A stretch of DNA of 64,000 nt from Bowmanella denitrificans (GCF_039522935.1 NZ_BAAAEI010000031.1:248001-312000); one strand, 5' to 3'. Counted from the stretch's first letter, positions 8,571 to 17,263 are shown. The notes: generated from the sequence alone by a model not told the origin. Program-made: numbers and translations.

Positions 8571-9401
8571 TTAAGCTACCGGCAAATCCAGTCGTGCTCC
8601 CCACTCGGTCCAGGAGCCATCGTAAAGACTCAGCGCACCATGTCCGCAAGCATAGGCCGCCAGCAACAGCACACAGGCCGTTACCCCTGATCCACAACTG
8701 CACACCAGTTGTTTTTCATCGGTTAGCCCCACAGCTGCAAACTGCGCCTGCAGCTGACTAACCGGCAATAGGCAACCTTGCTGTTGTAAGCTGGTAAAGG
8801 GCAAATTAGCAGAACCGGGAATATGTCCAGCGCGCAATCCCGCGCGCGGTTCCGGCTGGGTGCCGGTAAAGCGTCCGGCAGAGCGGGCATCCAGCACCAG
8901 ATAGTCGGGGCGCGCTGTTGCAGTTAATACCTGCTCAGCACTGAGCAATGCATCAGCCTGCCATGTCGCCAGGTAAGGCCTGGCTGGTCCAGGCTCGGCA
9001 TATTGAGCGGCCAGCGCCCCACCTTCTGCCTGCCATTTTGGCAATCCACCATCTAATACATAAACCTTCTCATGGCCCATACATTTGAACATCCACCAGG
9101 CGCGTGGTGCTGAATACAGACCTTGATTGTCATACACCACAATCAGGCTATCGTTGCCAATCCCCAGGTTGCCGACCAAATCGGCAAACAGCTCAGCTTC
9201 AGGCATGGTGTGAGGTAACGGTGAGTCTGGCTGGCAAATCTGCTTATCTATATCAAAGCGTATGGCGCCAGCAATGCAGCGAATCTCATTGCTGGCCGGT
9301 TGACCAGGCATTGGCATACTGGCATCCAGCAGCACCAGATTGGCATCTGTCTTGTGTGTTGCCAGCCACGCTGTGCTGACGGAGACTTGATGATTGTACA
9401 T
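8571..9401 (-). CDS. sseA: 3-mercaptopyruvate/thiosulfate sulfurtransferase
   Basis: Tandem rhodanese domains, 276 residues. The C-terminal domain has the active-site loop CGSGVTA, the form seen in 3-mercaptopyruvate sulfurtransferases rather than the CRKGVTA of classical rhodanese. Sulfur is passed from mercaptopyruvate to an acceptor through the loop Cys. The interdomain stretch includes LDARSAGRFTGTQPEPRAG, also typical of SseA. I prefer the ATG at 9401; an in-frame GTG at 9425 would overlap the upstream lipoprotein gene. The stop of that gene is 7 bases upstream, so they are probably cotranscribed. Confidence 0.9.
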   Translation of the reverse strand: MYNHQVSVSTAWLATHKTDANLVLLDASMPMPGQPASNEIRCIAGAIRFDIDKQICQPDSPLPHTMPEAELFADLVGNLGIGNDSLIVVYDNQGLYSAPRAWWMFKCMGHEKVYVLDGGLPKWQAEGGALAAQYAEPGPARPYLATWQADALLSAEQVLTATARPDYLVLDARSAGRFTGTQPEPRAGLRAGHIPGSANLPFTSLQQQGCLLPVSQLQAQFAAVGLTDEKQLVCSCGSGVTACVLLLAAYACGHGALSLYDGSWTEWGARLDLPVA

Positions 9402-9408
9402 ATGCTGA

Positions 9409-10146
9409 CTACTCAGGCTCGCCACGCTTGTCTACCGGGGTGACCAATATCTCAATCTGTAAAGGTTGGCCCTGTGTCAGAACTTTACACAGGTTGTTGG
9501 GGCTGTGCTGACACTCGCCCATATGGGTACGACGCTGGCCATCCAGTACGAATAGGGTGAGATAATAACCTTGCTCGGGGGCCAGTTTAATATTCTGGCC
9601 CAGCACGAAATTCTGCCTGGTCACAAACTCCTGCACATGAGCAAAATCTTCAATCATCAGGCTATCCACCAAATCGGCGGCCTTATCGGCCAGTCTGGGA
9701 TCATACTTAAACAGATTGAGTTCCAGTCGTCTGCCATCAAAGGAACCCACGGCTTTAGGAATCACAAATTCCCCGACTACCTGAGCTGCCACCGGATGTA
9801 CCACCATTGACACTTCTTTACAGCGCTCCAGGGTTTGTCCTTTGGTATCCATCAGCATGGCTTCACTGCCCGGGCCGCTGCCCTTAGTCCACCAGGTGAG
9901 CTGCTGGCCCTGATATTTTGCCCCGCTGGCGCTTTGGCGTAGTTGCAAGGGGTGAATCTTTTGCTGATAACGGATACTGGCTTTCTGCGCTGTGGCATAG
10001 GCGGCGTCGACCATATTGCCGCTCTCGCACTGGTAGGATACTGATGGCAGAAAATCCTGCTCGGCGACTGGTGGCTCTGGGTTTTGCGCCGGACTGCAGG
10101 CAAACAGCAGCGACGAGGGCAATAACCAAAACAGTGAATTTCTCAT
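9409..10146 (-). CDS. Lipoprotein with MliC-like lysozyme-inhibitor domain plus an unassigned C-terminal domain
   Basis: 245 residues. The signal ends in a lipobox, LFAC with Cys17, so it is a predicted lipoprotein. Residues about 36-115 follow the MliC pattern: YQCESGNMV, aromatic strand positions, ASGAKYQGQQLTWW, and a closing Cys (LERCKE). MliC proteins inhibit C-type lysozymes in the periplasm. The remaining 125 residues (from VVGEFVIPKAVGSFDG) look like a separate beta-rich domain with a Cys pair (GECQ, NNLCK); I do not recognise it. Known MliC proteins are only about 110 residues, so this is an enlarged form. The sulfurtransferase gene follows closely. Confidence 0.7.
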   Translation of the reverse strand: MRNSLFWLLPSSLLFACSPAQNPEPPVAEQDFLPSVSYQCESGNMVDAAYATAQKASIRYQQKIHPLQLRQSASGAKYQGQQLTWWTKGSGPGSEAMLMDTKGQTLERCKEVSMVVHPVAAQVVGEFVIPKAVGSFDGRRLELNLFKYDPRLADKAADLVDSLMIEDFAHVQEFVTRQNFVLGQNIKLAPEQGYYLTLFVLDGQRRTHMGECQHSPNNLCKVLTQGQPLQIEILVTPVDKRGEPE

Positions 10147-10179
10147 AACCGATTCCTTATGCCGTTTAAGCTCAATCTA

Positions 10180-10578
10180 TCACAGCCAGCTCAACCCCGA
10201 ATAGGGTTGTTGATGCAGGCTTTGCAGGCGACTGGCCAGACTACCTTCGTGGGCTTCCAGTTTGTGGCCATCAGGATCGAGAAAATACACCGAGTCGCCT
10301 TCGCTGTGATTATCTTTCCAGATGGGAGTGTTATTTTGCTGCAGTCGTTCCCGGAATGCCGCGAAATCCTCTGCTGCCAGGGTAAAAGCCAGGTGACTGT
10401 AGTCTTGTGCCGGTACGGGTGTATCCACCGACAGGCACAACCACAGTTCCCCCAGGCTCAGATACGCGCCTTTGTCCCAGCGTACATGACCGCTAAAGCC
10501 GAGCACCTTAAGGTAAAAATGCAATGACCGATCAAGGTCGGCCACTGCTACGGTGATATGGTTTAGTCCTTTAAGCAT
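10180..10578 (-). CDS. fosA: Fosfomycin glutathione transferase FosA homologue
   Basis: The ATG at 10578 gives 132 residues, matching FosA proteins (about 135). FosA opens fosfomycin's epoxide with glutathione using Mn(II) and K+. All positions I know to matter are present after a shift of two: metal ligands H7, H62 and E108; catalytic T9; K88, S92, S96 and Y98 in WKDNHSEGDSVYFLDPDG; and R117 in LASRLQ. The GDS-x-YFLDPDG loop and YLSLGELWLCLS are close to Pseudomonas-type FosA. The one visible change is R93 to H91. No mobile element is adjacent, so it looks like a resident chromosomal copy. Confidence 0.9.
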   Translation of the reverse strand: MLKGLNHITVAVADLDRSLHFYLKVLGFSGHVRWDKGAYLSLGELWLCLSVDTPVPAQDYSHLAFTLAAEDFAAFRERLQQNNTPIWKDNHSEGDSVYFLDPDGHKLEAHEGSLASRLQSLHQQPYSGLSWL

Positions 10579-10641
10579 TGGCTGTCTGATAATCTGAGTT
10601 GTTGCCACAAACTATCGATAATTGCCTATCTTTACAAGGGG

Positions 10642-11220
10642 TTACAGGGCTTGTTGTCCGTATTGGCGGACTTGTCGCAGCCACTGTTGTCGCTGCTGCT
10701 CTGTGGCGCTAATCATCGGGCCGTACAAATTGGGCCTGGCAGATTTGATGCCGCAAAACGCCAGGGTGGTGATTTGCAGTTGCTTGCTGGCGGGCGCACC
10801 TTGTACCCAGCGAAAATACCAGGCTGGGGTGTCTAATGTCAGTGTGATGCGCGCCGTTTTGCCGCTCAGCAATTTTTGCTGCATTTTCATGCCCTTTTCG
10901 TATTTAAAAGCAAAGCCGGGTAATAATGTACGGTCAAATAAGCCCTTGAACTTGGCTGGCAGGGCCCCCCACCAAACAGGGGTATAAATCACTATATGTT
11001 CCGCCCAGGCCAACTGGCGCTGAAACTCCTGAAGACAAGGTTCAAGGGGCTGGGCCTTTGCATAGCCGTGGCAAAGGTCAGGGTTGAAGTCCATCTGTGA
11101 CAGATAACTTAGTTGCACTTCGTGCAGTGAGCCAGCCCCTTGTTGATAAGCCGTCGCCAGTTGTTCGCTAAAACTGCCTGTGCGTGGACTGCCACTGATA
11201 ACCAGAATACGTTTTTTCAT
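10642..11220 (-). CDS. NADPH-dependent FMN reductase-like flavoprotein
   Basis: The ATG at 11220 follows a good GGAAGGAG ribosome site; 192 residues. The N-terminal ISGSPRTGSFSEQLA is the phosphate-binding loop of flavodoxin-fold NAD(P)H:quinone/FMN reductases, and YTPVWWGALPAKFKGLFDR is the typical dimer and flavin-edge segment of the MdaB/KefF/YwrO group. It should reduce quinones or nitro compounds with NAD(P)H in the cytosol. It lies 46 bases downstream of a MerR regulator on the same strand, so an inducible pair is likely. Confidence 0.85.
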   Translation of the reverse strand: MKKRILVISGSPRTGSFSEQLATAYQQGAGSLHEVQLSYLSQMDFNPDLCHGYAKAQPLEPCLQEFQRQLAWAEHIVIYTPVWWGALPAKFKGLFDRTLLPGFAFKYEKGMKMQQKLLSGKTARITLTLDTPAWYFRWVQGAPASKQLQITTLAFCGIKSARPNLYGPMISATEQQRQQWLRQVRQYGQQAL

Positions 11221-11266
11221 AGTTGCTCCTTCCTGCAAACGGAAGGGGCAGTCTAGGCTCTACCCT

Positions 11267-11623
11267 TTAGGGCAGAGTCAAGGCACAGTGGCCAATTTCC
11301 TGGCAACACGCGTCCAGTCGCTTAATACGAGCTTGGGTTTGTTTGATCTCGGTTTCCAGCTCTTGCCGTACTTCCTGCAGGAAGCGGTGAACTTGTGGCC
11401 AATCCAGGCCCTTGTCATTTACACGCATCACCGGCTGCAGACGCGCCAGGCTGATGCCAAGCAGCCTGGCTTCGCGGATCAGGTGCAGAGCGTCAATATG
11501 ACTTTGCTCATAGACCCGGTACTTACCCAGGCGCTTGGGTGGTGTAATCAATCCTTTGGCTTCGTACAGTCGTATCGCCTTAATAGTCAGCCCGGTCAGG
11601 CTGGCGACTTTTCCTATATACAT
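11267..11623 (-). CDS. MerR family transcriptional regulator
   Basis: 118 residues. N-terminal winged HTH IGKVASLTGLTIKAIRLYEAKGL is a textbook MerR motif, followed by a dimerisation helix at about 75-105. The C-terminus DACCQEIGHC has Cys104, Cys105 and Cys111, which could bind thiophilic metal or sense redox state, but it lacks the strict CueR/ZntR ligand spacing, so the signal is not assignable. An AGGGG ribosome site precedes the ATG at 11623. The flavin reductase gene is its likely target. Confidence 0.88.
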   Translation of the reverse strand: MYIGKVASLTGLTIKAIRLYEAKGLITPPKRLGKYRVYEQSHIDALHLIREARLLGISLARLQPVMRVNDKGLDWPQVHRFLQEVRQELETEIKQTQARIKRLDACCQEIGHCALTLP

Positions 11624-11692
11624 AAATGCCCCTATGGTGCGACCAGCTAAGCCGCTATTTGTTAGGAGGTGTGAAGGCTGAAAACCGCTGCA

Positions 11693-11977
11693 TTATAAAA
11701 ACAGCTCAAAGCCGGGTTGCATCTTGCTCGGTACAAAAGGGTAAATGTCATAGCTGGCGACACCTTCGCGCTGAAAAGGGTCCTGTGCCAGTATCCTTTC
11801 CAGCGCTGCCTGCTCTTCTCCGCGGGCCAGTATAACGCCACCGGTACGCGGTACCCTGCGACCTGAGGCAATAAAGCTGCCAGCGGCGTATTGGCGATCG
11901 AGAAATTCAATGTGCTCTGCCAGCAGGGCTTCAATCTGTTCCAATGGTTGAATATAAGTGAGCAAGACAACAAACAT
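11693..11977 (-). CDS. YciI-like protein
   Basis: 94 residues with the YCII ferredoxin-like fold: MFVVLLTYIQPLEQIEALL, then EHIEFLDRQYAAGSFIASG, which holds the conserved His and Asp of the family, and a C-terminal YDIYPF strand. Some YciI relatives are cis-enzyme-IIA-like hydrolases or dehydrochlorinases; most have no assigned substrate. An AAGGAA ribosome site precedes the ATG. A LysR gene ends 42 bases upstream on the same strand, so cotranscription is possible. Confidence 0.85.
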   Translation of the reverse strand: MFVVLLTYIQPLEQIEALLAEHIEFLDRQYAAGSFIASGRRVPRTGGVILARGEEQAALERILAQDPFQREGVASYDIYPFVPSKMQPGFELFL

Positions 11978-12019
11978 ACCTGTTCCTTCTTATTTCTACT
12001 GTGTGATTGTTGGGAAAAA

Positions 12020-12910
12020 TCAGAGCGTTTTAAATCGCTCGGCCAGAAATTCAACAAATCGCTTAACCCGCGGCGGTCTCGGCCCGGTGCCCGGATAGAC
12101 GGCACTGAGTGGGGCGGAATCGCCCAGCCAATCAGGCAGCAACTGTAGCAGATTCCCTGCTTGCAGGTCCTGATACACATCCAGATGACTTTTATAGGCT
12201 ATTCCGCGCCCCAGCAAGGCCCATTCACGCACAAATGAACCATCGTTACATACCCTGTCACCTTTTACCTCTACCACCACCGCATCACTGCCCTGATGAA
12301 AGGCCCAGCGGCGGTAAGCTCGCTCCTGGCTCTGAAAAATAAGGCAATTGTGATTAAGTAGATCCTGCGGATGTTGCAGTGGCGGATGCGAATCAACATA
12401 GCTCCGGCTGGCCACCAGAACTCGGCGGTTATCCAGTAAACGTCTGGCCACCAGGGCTGAGTCGGGTAACTCACCATAGCGCAGGGCCAAGTCCAGCGGC
12501 TCCGATACCAGATCGCGCACGGCATCACCGGCCAGCAGGGTAAAGTAAACCTGCGGATGAGCTGACTGAAATTCATCCATCAATGGTATTAACCATTGCC
12601 GGGCTAAATCTACCGATGCGGTCAGGCGAATCTCTCCGCCAATTTCAGCACAATCATGGTGGACTACATACTGTGCGTCTTCCAGCAAACTCAGACCCTG
12701 GGCAATTTTGTCGTGAAACAATTGCCCCTCAGGGGTCAGGCGTAAATTACGGGTATTGCGTTCCACCAATTTTACCCGGAGCTGTGTTTCCAGGCGCTTA
12801 AGGCTGGCACTGGCCACAGCCGGTGTGCGCCCAAGTAATCTTGCTGCAGCACTGAGTGAGCCTTGACGGGCTGCTTCAACAAACATTTGCAGATCATCCA
12901 GTCGATTCAT
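12020..12910 (-). CDS. LysR family regulator, divergent from an MFS exporter
   Basis: The ATG at 12910 gives 296 residues; a TTG two codons upstream is less likely. The HTH is at about 4-62 (LQMFVEAARQGSLSAAARLL). The effector domain contains GEIRLTASVDLARQWLIPLM and DLALRYGELPDSALVARRL, typical of the CrgA/DsdC-like branch that often regulates a divergent transporter. The MFS gene begins 137 bases away on the other strand and is the natural target. Confidence 0.88.
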   Translation of the reverse strand: MNRLDDLQMFVEAARQGSLSAAARLLGRTPAVASASLKRLETQLRVKLVERNTRNLRLTPEGQLFHDKIAQGLSLLEDAQYVVHHDCAEIGGEIRLTASVDLARQWLIPLMDEFQSAHPQVYFTLLAGDAVRDLVSEPLDLALRYGELPDSALVARRLLDNRRVLVASRSYVDSHPPLQHPQDLLNHNCLIFQSQERAYRRWAFHQGSDAVVVEVKGDRVCNDGSFVREWALLGRGIAYKSHLDVYQDLQAGNLLQLLPDWLGDSAPLSAVYPGTGPRPPRVKRFVEFLAERFKTL

Positions 12911-12929
12911 TTTCAATATTTTTTTGAAA
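12911..12929. promoter_or_regulatory. LysR-type inverted repeat at the regulator start
   Basis: TTTCAA-N7-TTGAAA directly abuts the LysR start codon inside the LysR/MFS intergenic region. A site there would suit autorepression. Short arms and AT-rich context keep confidence low. Confidence 0.35.
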
Positions 12930-13047
12930 GTGTTTTATTTAATACCGCAATTATCATTTGGTCCGGCCGCATCCACAATAGCCAGATTGTTTTTGTGAGT
13001 GAGATTGCTATGTACAAGTGTCAGATTGCTTCAGCAGGTTTTGACTT

Positions 13048-14265
13048 ATGAATCATACCAAAACCCCCCGATTGCCAGCTGCTTTGCTGGCCCTGACTGT
13101 CGGTGCCTTTGGTATTGGCGTGACCGAATTTGTAATTATGGGATTGCTGCTGGAGGTCAGCCAGGATCTGCAGGTCAGCGTACCGGACGCCGGCATGTTG
13201 ATCTCCGGCTACGCTCTGGGTGTGGTAGTTGGTGCACCATTAATGACCAGCTTAACGGCAGCCTGGCCACACAAGCGGACACTGCTGGCGTTAATGTTGG
13301 TATTTACCCTGGGTAACATTGGCTGTGCTATGGCGCCGGATTACAGCACCCTAATGCTGGCAAGGGTGGTAACGGCTTTTGCTCATGGCACCTTTTTTGG
13401 AGTGGGGGCCATTGTTGCCACTTCTGTGGTCGCTCCTGAACGCAGAGCCTCGGCCATTGCTATTATGTTCACCGGCCTGACCGTCGCCAATATTCTCGGC
13501 GTGCCCTTTGGCACCTGGCTTGGCCAAATGGTGAGCTGGCGGGCCACCTTCTGGACCGTCAGTATCATTGGGGTGCTGGCATTGTTGGTGCTGTGGCGTT
13601 TTGTCCCGTCCAAGCAGGCCAAGACAGAGCGGGTTAACTGGCAGCAAGACCTGAAGGTATTGCGCCGGGCCCCGGTGTTATTGGGCTTGCTGACTACGGT
13701 GCTGGGCTTTGGTGGTGTGTTCGCCGTGCTGACTTATATCGCCCCGTTGCTGACCCAGTTAAGCGGCTTTAGCGAAAGTGCGGTATCGCCGATTTTGCTG
13801 TTGTTTGGTCTGGGTATGATTGTCGGTAATCTGCTCGGTGGCCGGGCTGCCGATAAGCGCCTGATGCCAGCTGTGCTGGGTAGCATGTTGCTGTTGGCGC
13901 TGGTGATGGCACTGATGAGTCTGGTGTTGCAAAGCCCGATGTGGATGTTGCTGTTTGTGCTGCTGTTGGGGGTAGCGTCCTTTGCCACTGCTGCACCATT
14001 GCAAATGTGGGTACTGAACAAAGCCCAGGGCGGCAGCCAAAGTCTGATTTCCAGTTTCAACATCGCAGCCTTTAACCTTGGTAATGCACTAGGAGCCTGG
14101 TTGGGCGGCTGGGTTATTGAGTCTGGCCCAGGATTAGCGGCAATTACCTGGGTAGCTGCACTGGTGCCGCTGGCGGCTGTCGCTACTGCGCTGCTAAGTC
14201 GCTATCTGGAAGCACCCATTCCCCGTTCAACTTCTATGCAGACCAATCCTTGTGTCTGTAAATAA
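13048..14265 (+). CDS. MFS drug/sugar exporter, AraJ-like (DHA1)
   Basis: 405 residues with 12 predicted membrane helices. The N-terminus ALTVGAFGIGVTEFVIMGLL and the antiporter motif region PFGTWLGQMVSWRATFW are typical of the AraJ/PbuE group of proton-driven DHA1 exporters (arabinose, purines or drugs). The LysR gene is divergent. The SGNH hydrolase starts 23 bases after the stop with its own AAGGA site, so the two probably share a transcript. Substrate unknown. Confidence 0.88.
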   Translation: MNHTKTPRLPAALLALTVGAFGIGVTEFVIMGLLLEVSQDLQVSVPDAGMLISGYALGVVVGAPLMTSLTAAWPHKRTLLALMLVFTLGNIGCAMAPDYSTLMLARVVTAFAHGTFFGVGAIVATSVVAPERRASAIAIMFTGLTVANILGVPFGTWLGQMVSWRATFWTVSIIGVLALLVLWRFVPSKQAKTERVNWQQDLKVLRRAPVLLGLLTTVLGFGGVFAVLTYIAPLLTQLSGFSESAVSPILLLFGLGMIVGNLLGGRAADKRLMPAVLGSMLLLALVMALMSLVLQSPMWMLLFVLLLGVASFATAAPLQMWVLNKAQGGSQSLISSFNIAAFNLGNALGAWLGGWVIESGPGLAAITWVAALVPLAAVATALLSRYLEAPIPRSTSMQTNPCVCK

Positions 14266-14288
14266 ATCAGGAGCTTTAAGGAATAAGT

Positions 14289-15551
14289 ATGAAAGCAAGA
14301 GGCTACGTTTCTCATCGTGCAGTTTGCGCATTGATGGCATTGTTAATGGTGTGTGTTCCTTTAGTGAGTCACGCTGCACAGCGAGCAAAAAGTAATTGGG
14401 TCACCAGTTGGGCTGCAAGCCCTCAGCCAAGGTGGGACGGTGACTTTGCGTTGCCGGTAAGAGTACCCAATCAGCTCTGGAATCAAACTGTGCGCCAAGT
14501 GTTGCGCCTAAGTCTCGGTGGTCAGCGACTTAGGTTACGCATATCGAATCGATATGGCACCAAGCCGCTGCACATTGGCGCCGTATCTGCGGCACTAGTA
14601 GCAAATGGCGGAGCCATACAGCCAGATACAGCCAGGCAGGCACTGTTTGATGGGCAGGCCTATCTCACTGTACCCGTTGGCGCTGCAGTCATTAGTGATC
14701 CTATTGAGTTAAGTGTGGATGACAGTGCAGACGTTGCTGTTAGCCTGTATTTTCCTGAGCCCACGGCTCCTCAAACCTTTCATTGGGATGGTTTGCAAAC
14801 GGCCTATATTGGTTCTGGTAATCAGGTGAACAACATTGATATGCAGGTTAGCGACACGTCAGAAACCCGTATGTTTGTCAGTAGCGTCATAGTGCAGCGT
14901 AGCGAACCTGCTAAAGCAGTCGTTGCCTTTGGGGACTCGATTACCGATGGCAATGCATCAAGTATTAACCGGAATCATCGCTGGCCGGATTTTTTAGCCA
15001 AACGCCTGTTAAAAGCCAATATCGCTGTTGTCAACGCCGGTATCTCTGGTGCCCGTTTACTCGACACTGGTCTGGGAGAAAATGCGTTGGCCAGATTTGA
15101 GCAGGATGTTATTGCTCACCCTGGCGTAGACAGCGTAATAGTGATGATGGGAATTAACGACATAGGTTGGCCTGGCTCGGCCTTAGCTCCACACAAAGAG
15201 CCGACAAGCGCGGAGCAGCTAATTACCGCATACCGGCAGTTGATCACATTGGCGCACTTGCATGACTTACGTATCATCGGGGCAACCCTGACCCCATTTG
15301 AAGGGGCTTTGCATGACTCCCCAATGCGGGGCTATTTTTCCGATGACAAAGAACAAGTTCGTCAGCAAGTAAACCATTGGATCCGTCACTCTGGTGAGTT
15401 TGATGGAGTATTAGACTTTGACGCCCTGACCAGGGATCCAATGCACCCAGCTCGTTTCCTGCCGCATTTTGATTCAGGAGACCATCTGCATCCGGGAGAT
15501 AGTGGTTATCAGGCGATGGCTGAGGCGGTCAATTTACAGCTCTTTTACTAG
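14289..15551 (+). CDS. Secreted SGNH/GDSL hydrolase
   Basis: 420 residues with a Sec signal (cleavage near SHAA, about residue 30). A beta-rich N-domain (40-200) precedes the SGNH core: block I FGDSITDG with nucleophile S217, block II NAGISGARLL, block III GINDIG, and block V DHLHPG with D398 and H401. All four catalytic blocks are present. Relatives deacetylate plant or microbial polysaccharides or hydrolyse esters outside the cytoplasm. It sits behind an MFS exporter gene. The exact ester is not predictable. Confidence 0.88.
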   Translation: MKARGYVSHRAVCALMALLMVCVPLVSHAAQRAKSNWVTSWAASPQPRWDGDFALPVRVPNQLWNQTVRQVLRLSLGGQRLRLRISNRYGTKPLHIGAVSAALVANGGAIQPDTARQALFDGQAYLTVPVGAAVISDPIELSVDDSADVAVSLYFPEPTAPQTFHWDGLQTAYIGSGNQVNNIDMQVSDTSETRMFVSSVIVQRSEPAKAVVAFGDSITDGNASSINRNHRWPDFLAKRLLKANIAVVNAGISGARLLDTGLGENALARFEQDVIAHPGVDSVIVMMGINDIGWPGSALAPHKEPTSAEQLITAYRQLITLAHLHDLRIIGATLTPFEGALHDSPMRGYFSDDKEQVRQQVNHWIRHSGEFDGVLDFDALTRDPMHPARFLPHFDSGDHLHPGDSGYQAMAEAVNLQLFY

Positions 15552-15599
15552 GGGCTGGATTTGAACGAAATCTATACCTGCAAGATTAATAGCCCCTAG
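15548..15599. terminator. Inverted repeat containing both convergent stop codons
   Basis: CTAGGGGCT (15548-15556) and AGCCCCTAG (15591-15599) are perfect complements. The TAG of the SGNH gene lies in the left arm and the TAG of the convergent methyltransferase lies in the right arm. The loop is 34 bases and no T-run is seen, so this is a possible bidirectional terminator only. Confidence 0.45.
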
Positions 15600-16336
15600 G
15601 ATATCCGGTGGCTTTGGAAACAAACCACCGGCTTGTGTTGAATAAAGGCATCCCAGTAGCCAGGCAGATAATCTGCCTGGGCGGCGGGGGACACCTGTAC
15701 TTCCAGCCACTGCAATTCTGTTAGCCCGGCTTGTTTAAAGGCCTGTTCATGGGTCTGACGACTCAGATGATAATTGGTAATGGCCACCATCTGATCACCG
15801 GGTAAAAAGAAACGGTAACTAAATGGCATGCCTTCTTCAGTGGGAGCAGGGTCACGGGTAAAACCATAAGGGCGCATGCTGAGCAGCTCGCCACTGTAGT
15901 CCGGGTTACTGTTGATACCAATAAAACGTCCGCCTGGTTTCAGATGGTCGGCCACCACCTGACACATCAGGCTAAGATCATCAGCAGACTCAGCGTAGTT
16001 GAGCAAATAACTGGCAAATACCAGGTCGAATTGCTTCGCCAGGGCCAGCTCGCGCACATCGCAGCGAATATAGTCGATACCCAGCGGGCGTTTGCTTTCC
16101 TGTTCGTTTGCCAGTACCACCATGGCGGCGGAAATATCCACCCCCATAACCTGTGCTGCGCCCCGATAACGCAACATTCGGGTATGAAAACCTTCACCAC
16201 AGGCCAGATCCAGTACCCGCATGCCACTCAGGTCGCCTACCAGTTCTGATAACATAAACATTTCGATATGTTGTCGCCAGGGTTGCAGCTTGGCGCGGCG
16301 GTATTCAGCGGCGATGCCGTTATAGTCTGTGGTCAT
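15596..16336 (-). CDS. Class I SAM-dependent methyltransferase
   Basis: 246 residues. Motif I is VLDLACGEGFHTRML (SAM glycine loop), followed by the acidic end of strand 2 in MGVDIS and motif IV in FDLVFASYLLNYA. This is the Methyltransf_11/25 type. The substrate is unknown. It is transcribed alone, converging on the SGNH gene. Confidence 0.88.
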   Translation of the reverse strand: MTTDYNGIAAEYRRAKLQPWRQHIEMFMLSELVGDLSGMRVLDLACGEGFHTRMLRYRGAAQVMGVDISAAMVVLANEQESKRPLGIDYIRCDVRELALAKQFDLVFASYLLNYAESADDLSLMCQVVADHLKPGGRFIGINSNPDYSGELLSMRPYGFTRDPAPTEEGMPFSYRFFLPGDQMVAITNYHLSRQTHEQAFKQAGLTELQWLEVQVSPAAQADYLPGYWDAFIQHKPVVCFQSHRIS

Positions 16337-16487
16337 GGCGGGCGTAACTTCCTTGTCAGTGACTTATCCTGAGTATGTTGGCCCCTTGCTGAAAGCGCAA
16401 ATTAAGCTGCTGTTGGGCGTTTTGGCTCAGCACATATGTTTGAAATAACCAATGTTGACAGTAGAGCGGTGAGTTTTTTGCGGTATT

Positions 16488-16522
16488 AAGTTAAAAAGAA
16501 AGATGGGAGCAATCGGCTCCCA
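16488..16522 (-). terminator. Intrinsic terminator of the small exported protein gene
   Basis: On the minus strand, TGGGAGC-CGATT-GCTCCCA (16522-16504) is followed by a T-rich tail (TCTTTCTTTTTAAC). This good rho-independent terminator begins 9 bases after the stop codon of the 72-residue gene. Confidence 0.85.
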
Positions 16523-16530
16523 CCATATCG

Positions 16531-16749
16531 TTAGTCAGCGAAGATAGAAGGGGATCCGCCCTGGCTGAGGCAAAGCTCAAAGAGTGCATCAACCTCAGAT
16601 TGAGTTCGGGCACCATCAATCCAGTCAGCACCTTGATTAACCCCGGTGCAGACTACATTGTAAAACCCGCTAGCAAACACTGACCAACTCATGATGGCAG
16701 CAAAGCTAATACCTAATCCAATTGCGCCGCTATTTCTTGTTATCTTCAT
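16531..16749 (-). CDS. 72-residue exported protein with two cysteines
   Basis: The ATG at 16749 is preceded by AGGAAGAG. An N-terminal signal (about 1-27, ending near SVFA) leads to a short mature peptide of about 45 residues with one Cys near its start (NVVCTG) and one near its end (FELCLSQGG), likely a disulfide. A strong terminator follows at once, so this is a one-gene transcript. I recognise no family. Its own ribosome site, signal peptide and terminator argue that it is real. Confidence 0.7.
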   Translation of the reverse strand: MKITRNSGAIGLGISFAAIMSWSVFASGFYNVVCTGVNQGADWIDGARTQSEVDALFELCLSQGGSPSIFAD

Positions 16750-16830
16750 AATCTTACTCTTCCTGTGTAAGTGGAAATATTGCCATTTTACTTCCTGGCT
16801 AATAAAAACTAGCAACAGCTTAAGTAACCG

Positions 16831-17244
16831 TCAAAGTGAATGACTCGATTCCTTGAGTTCAATGACATTGCCATCGGGGTCGGTAAAGTACAATGACAAA
16901 CCATCGCCTTTGGCACCGAAGTTAACTTCAGCGGGGCCAAGCGGCTGAATGTCAAAGTCCCGAAGATGTTTAATCAGGGCTGCTTCGTCAAATGGGTGAA
17001 TACGCAAGCAAAGGTGGTCCATATTGCGTCCTTCTGTTTGCGCTGCTGCGCCGCCGCGGCGTCCCAGCTTGCCATCCAGGCTGATTAAATCGATCATGGA
17101 AGTTCCGGCGCGCAGATGCACCAGACCTAAATGTTCCTGGCGCTTGACTATGTCACAGCCCAGCACCTTTTGGTAGAAATCGATGCTGGTGGATAAGTCT
17201 CTGACCCTCAACACCAGATGGTCTATGGCTTCTATATCAAACAT
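16831..17244 (-). CDS. VOC superfamily (glyoxalase-like) protein
   Basis: The ATG at 17244 follows a GAGGAG site; 137 residues. Two beta-alpha-beta-beta-beta VOC halves: IDHLVLRVRDLSTSIDFYQKVLG with the first metal His, MDHLCLRIHPFD with the second, and YFTDPDGNVIELKE with the closing Glu. Metal-dependent VOC enzymes isomerise, open or cleave small electrophiles; this one resembles YaeR/fosfomycin-like branches but lacks FosA loop residues. Function not assigned. Confidence 0.85.
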   Translation of the reverse strand: MFDIEAIDHLVLRVRDLSTSIDFYQKVLGCDIVKRQEHLGLVHLRAGTSMIDLISLDGKLGRRGGAAAQTEGRNMDHLCLRIHPFDEAALIKHLRDFDIQPLGPAEVNFGAKGDGLSLYFTDPDGNVIELKESSHSL

Positions 17245-17263
17245 CACGCTCCTCACAGTTTAT

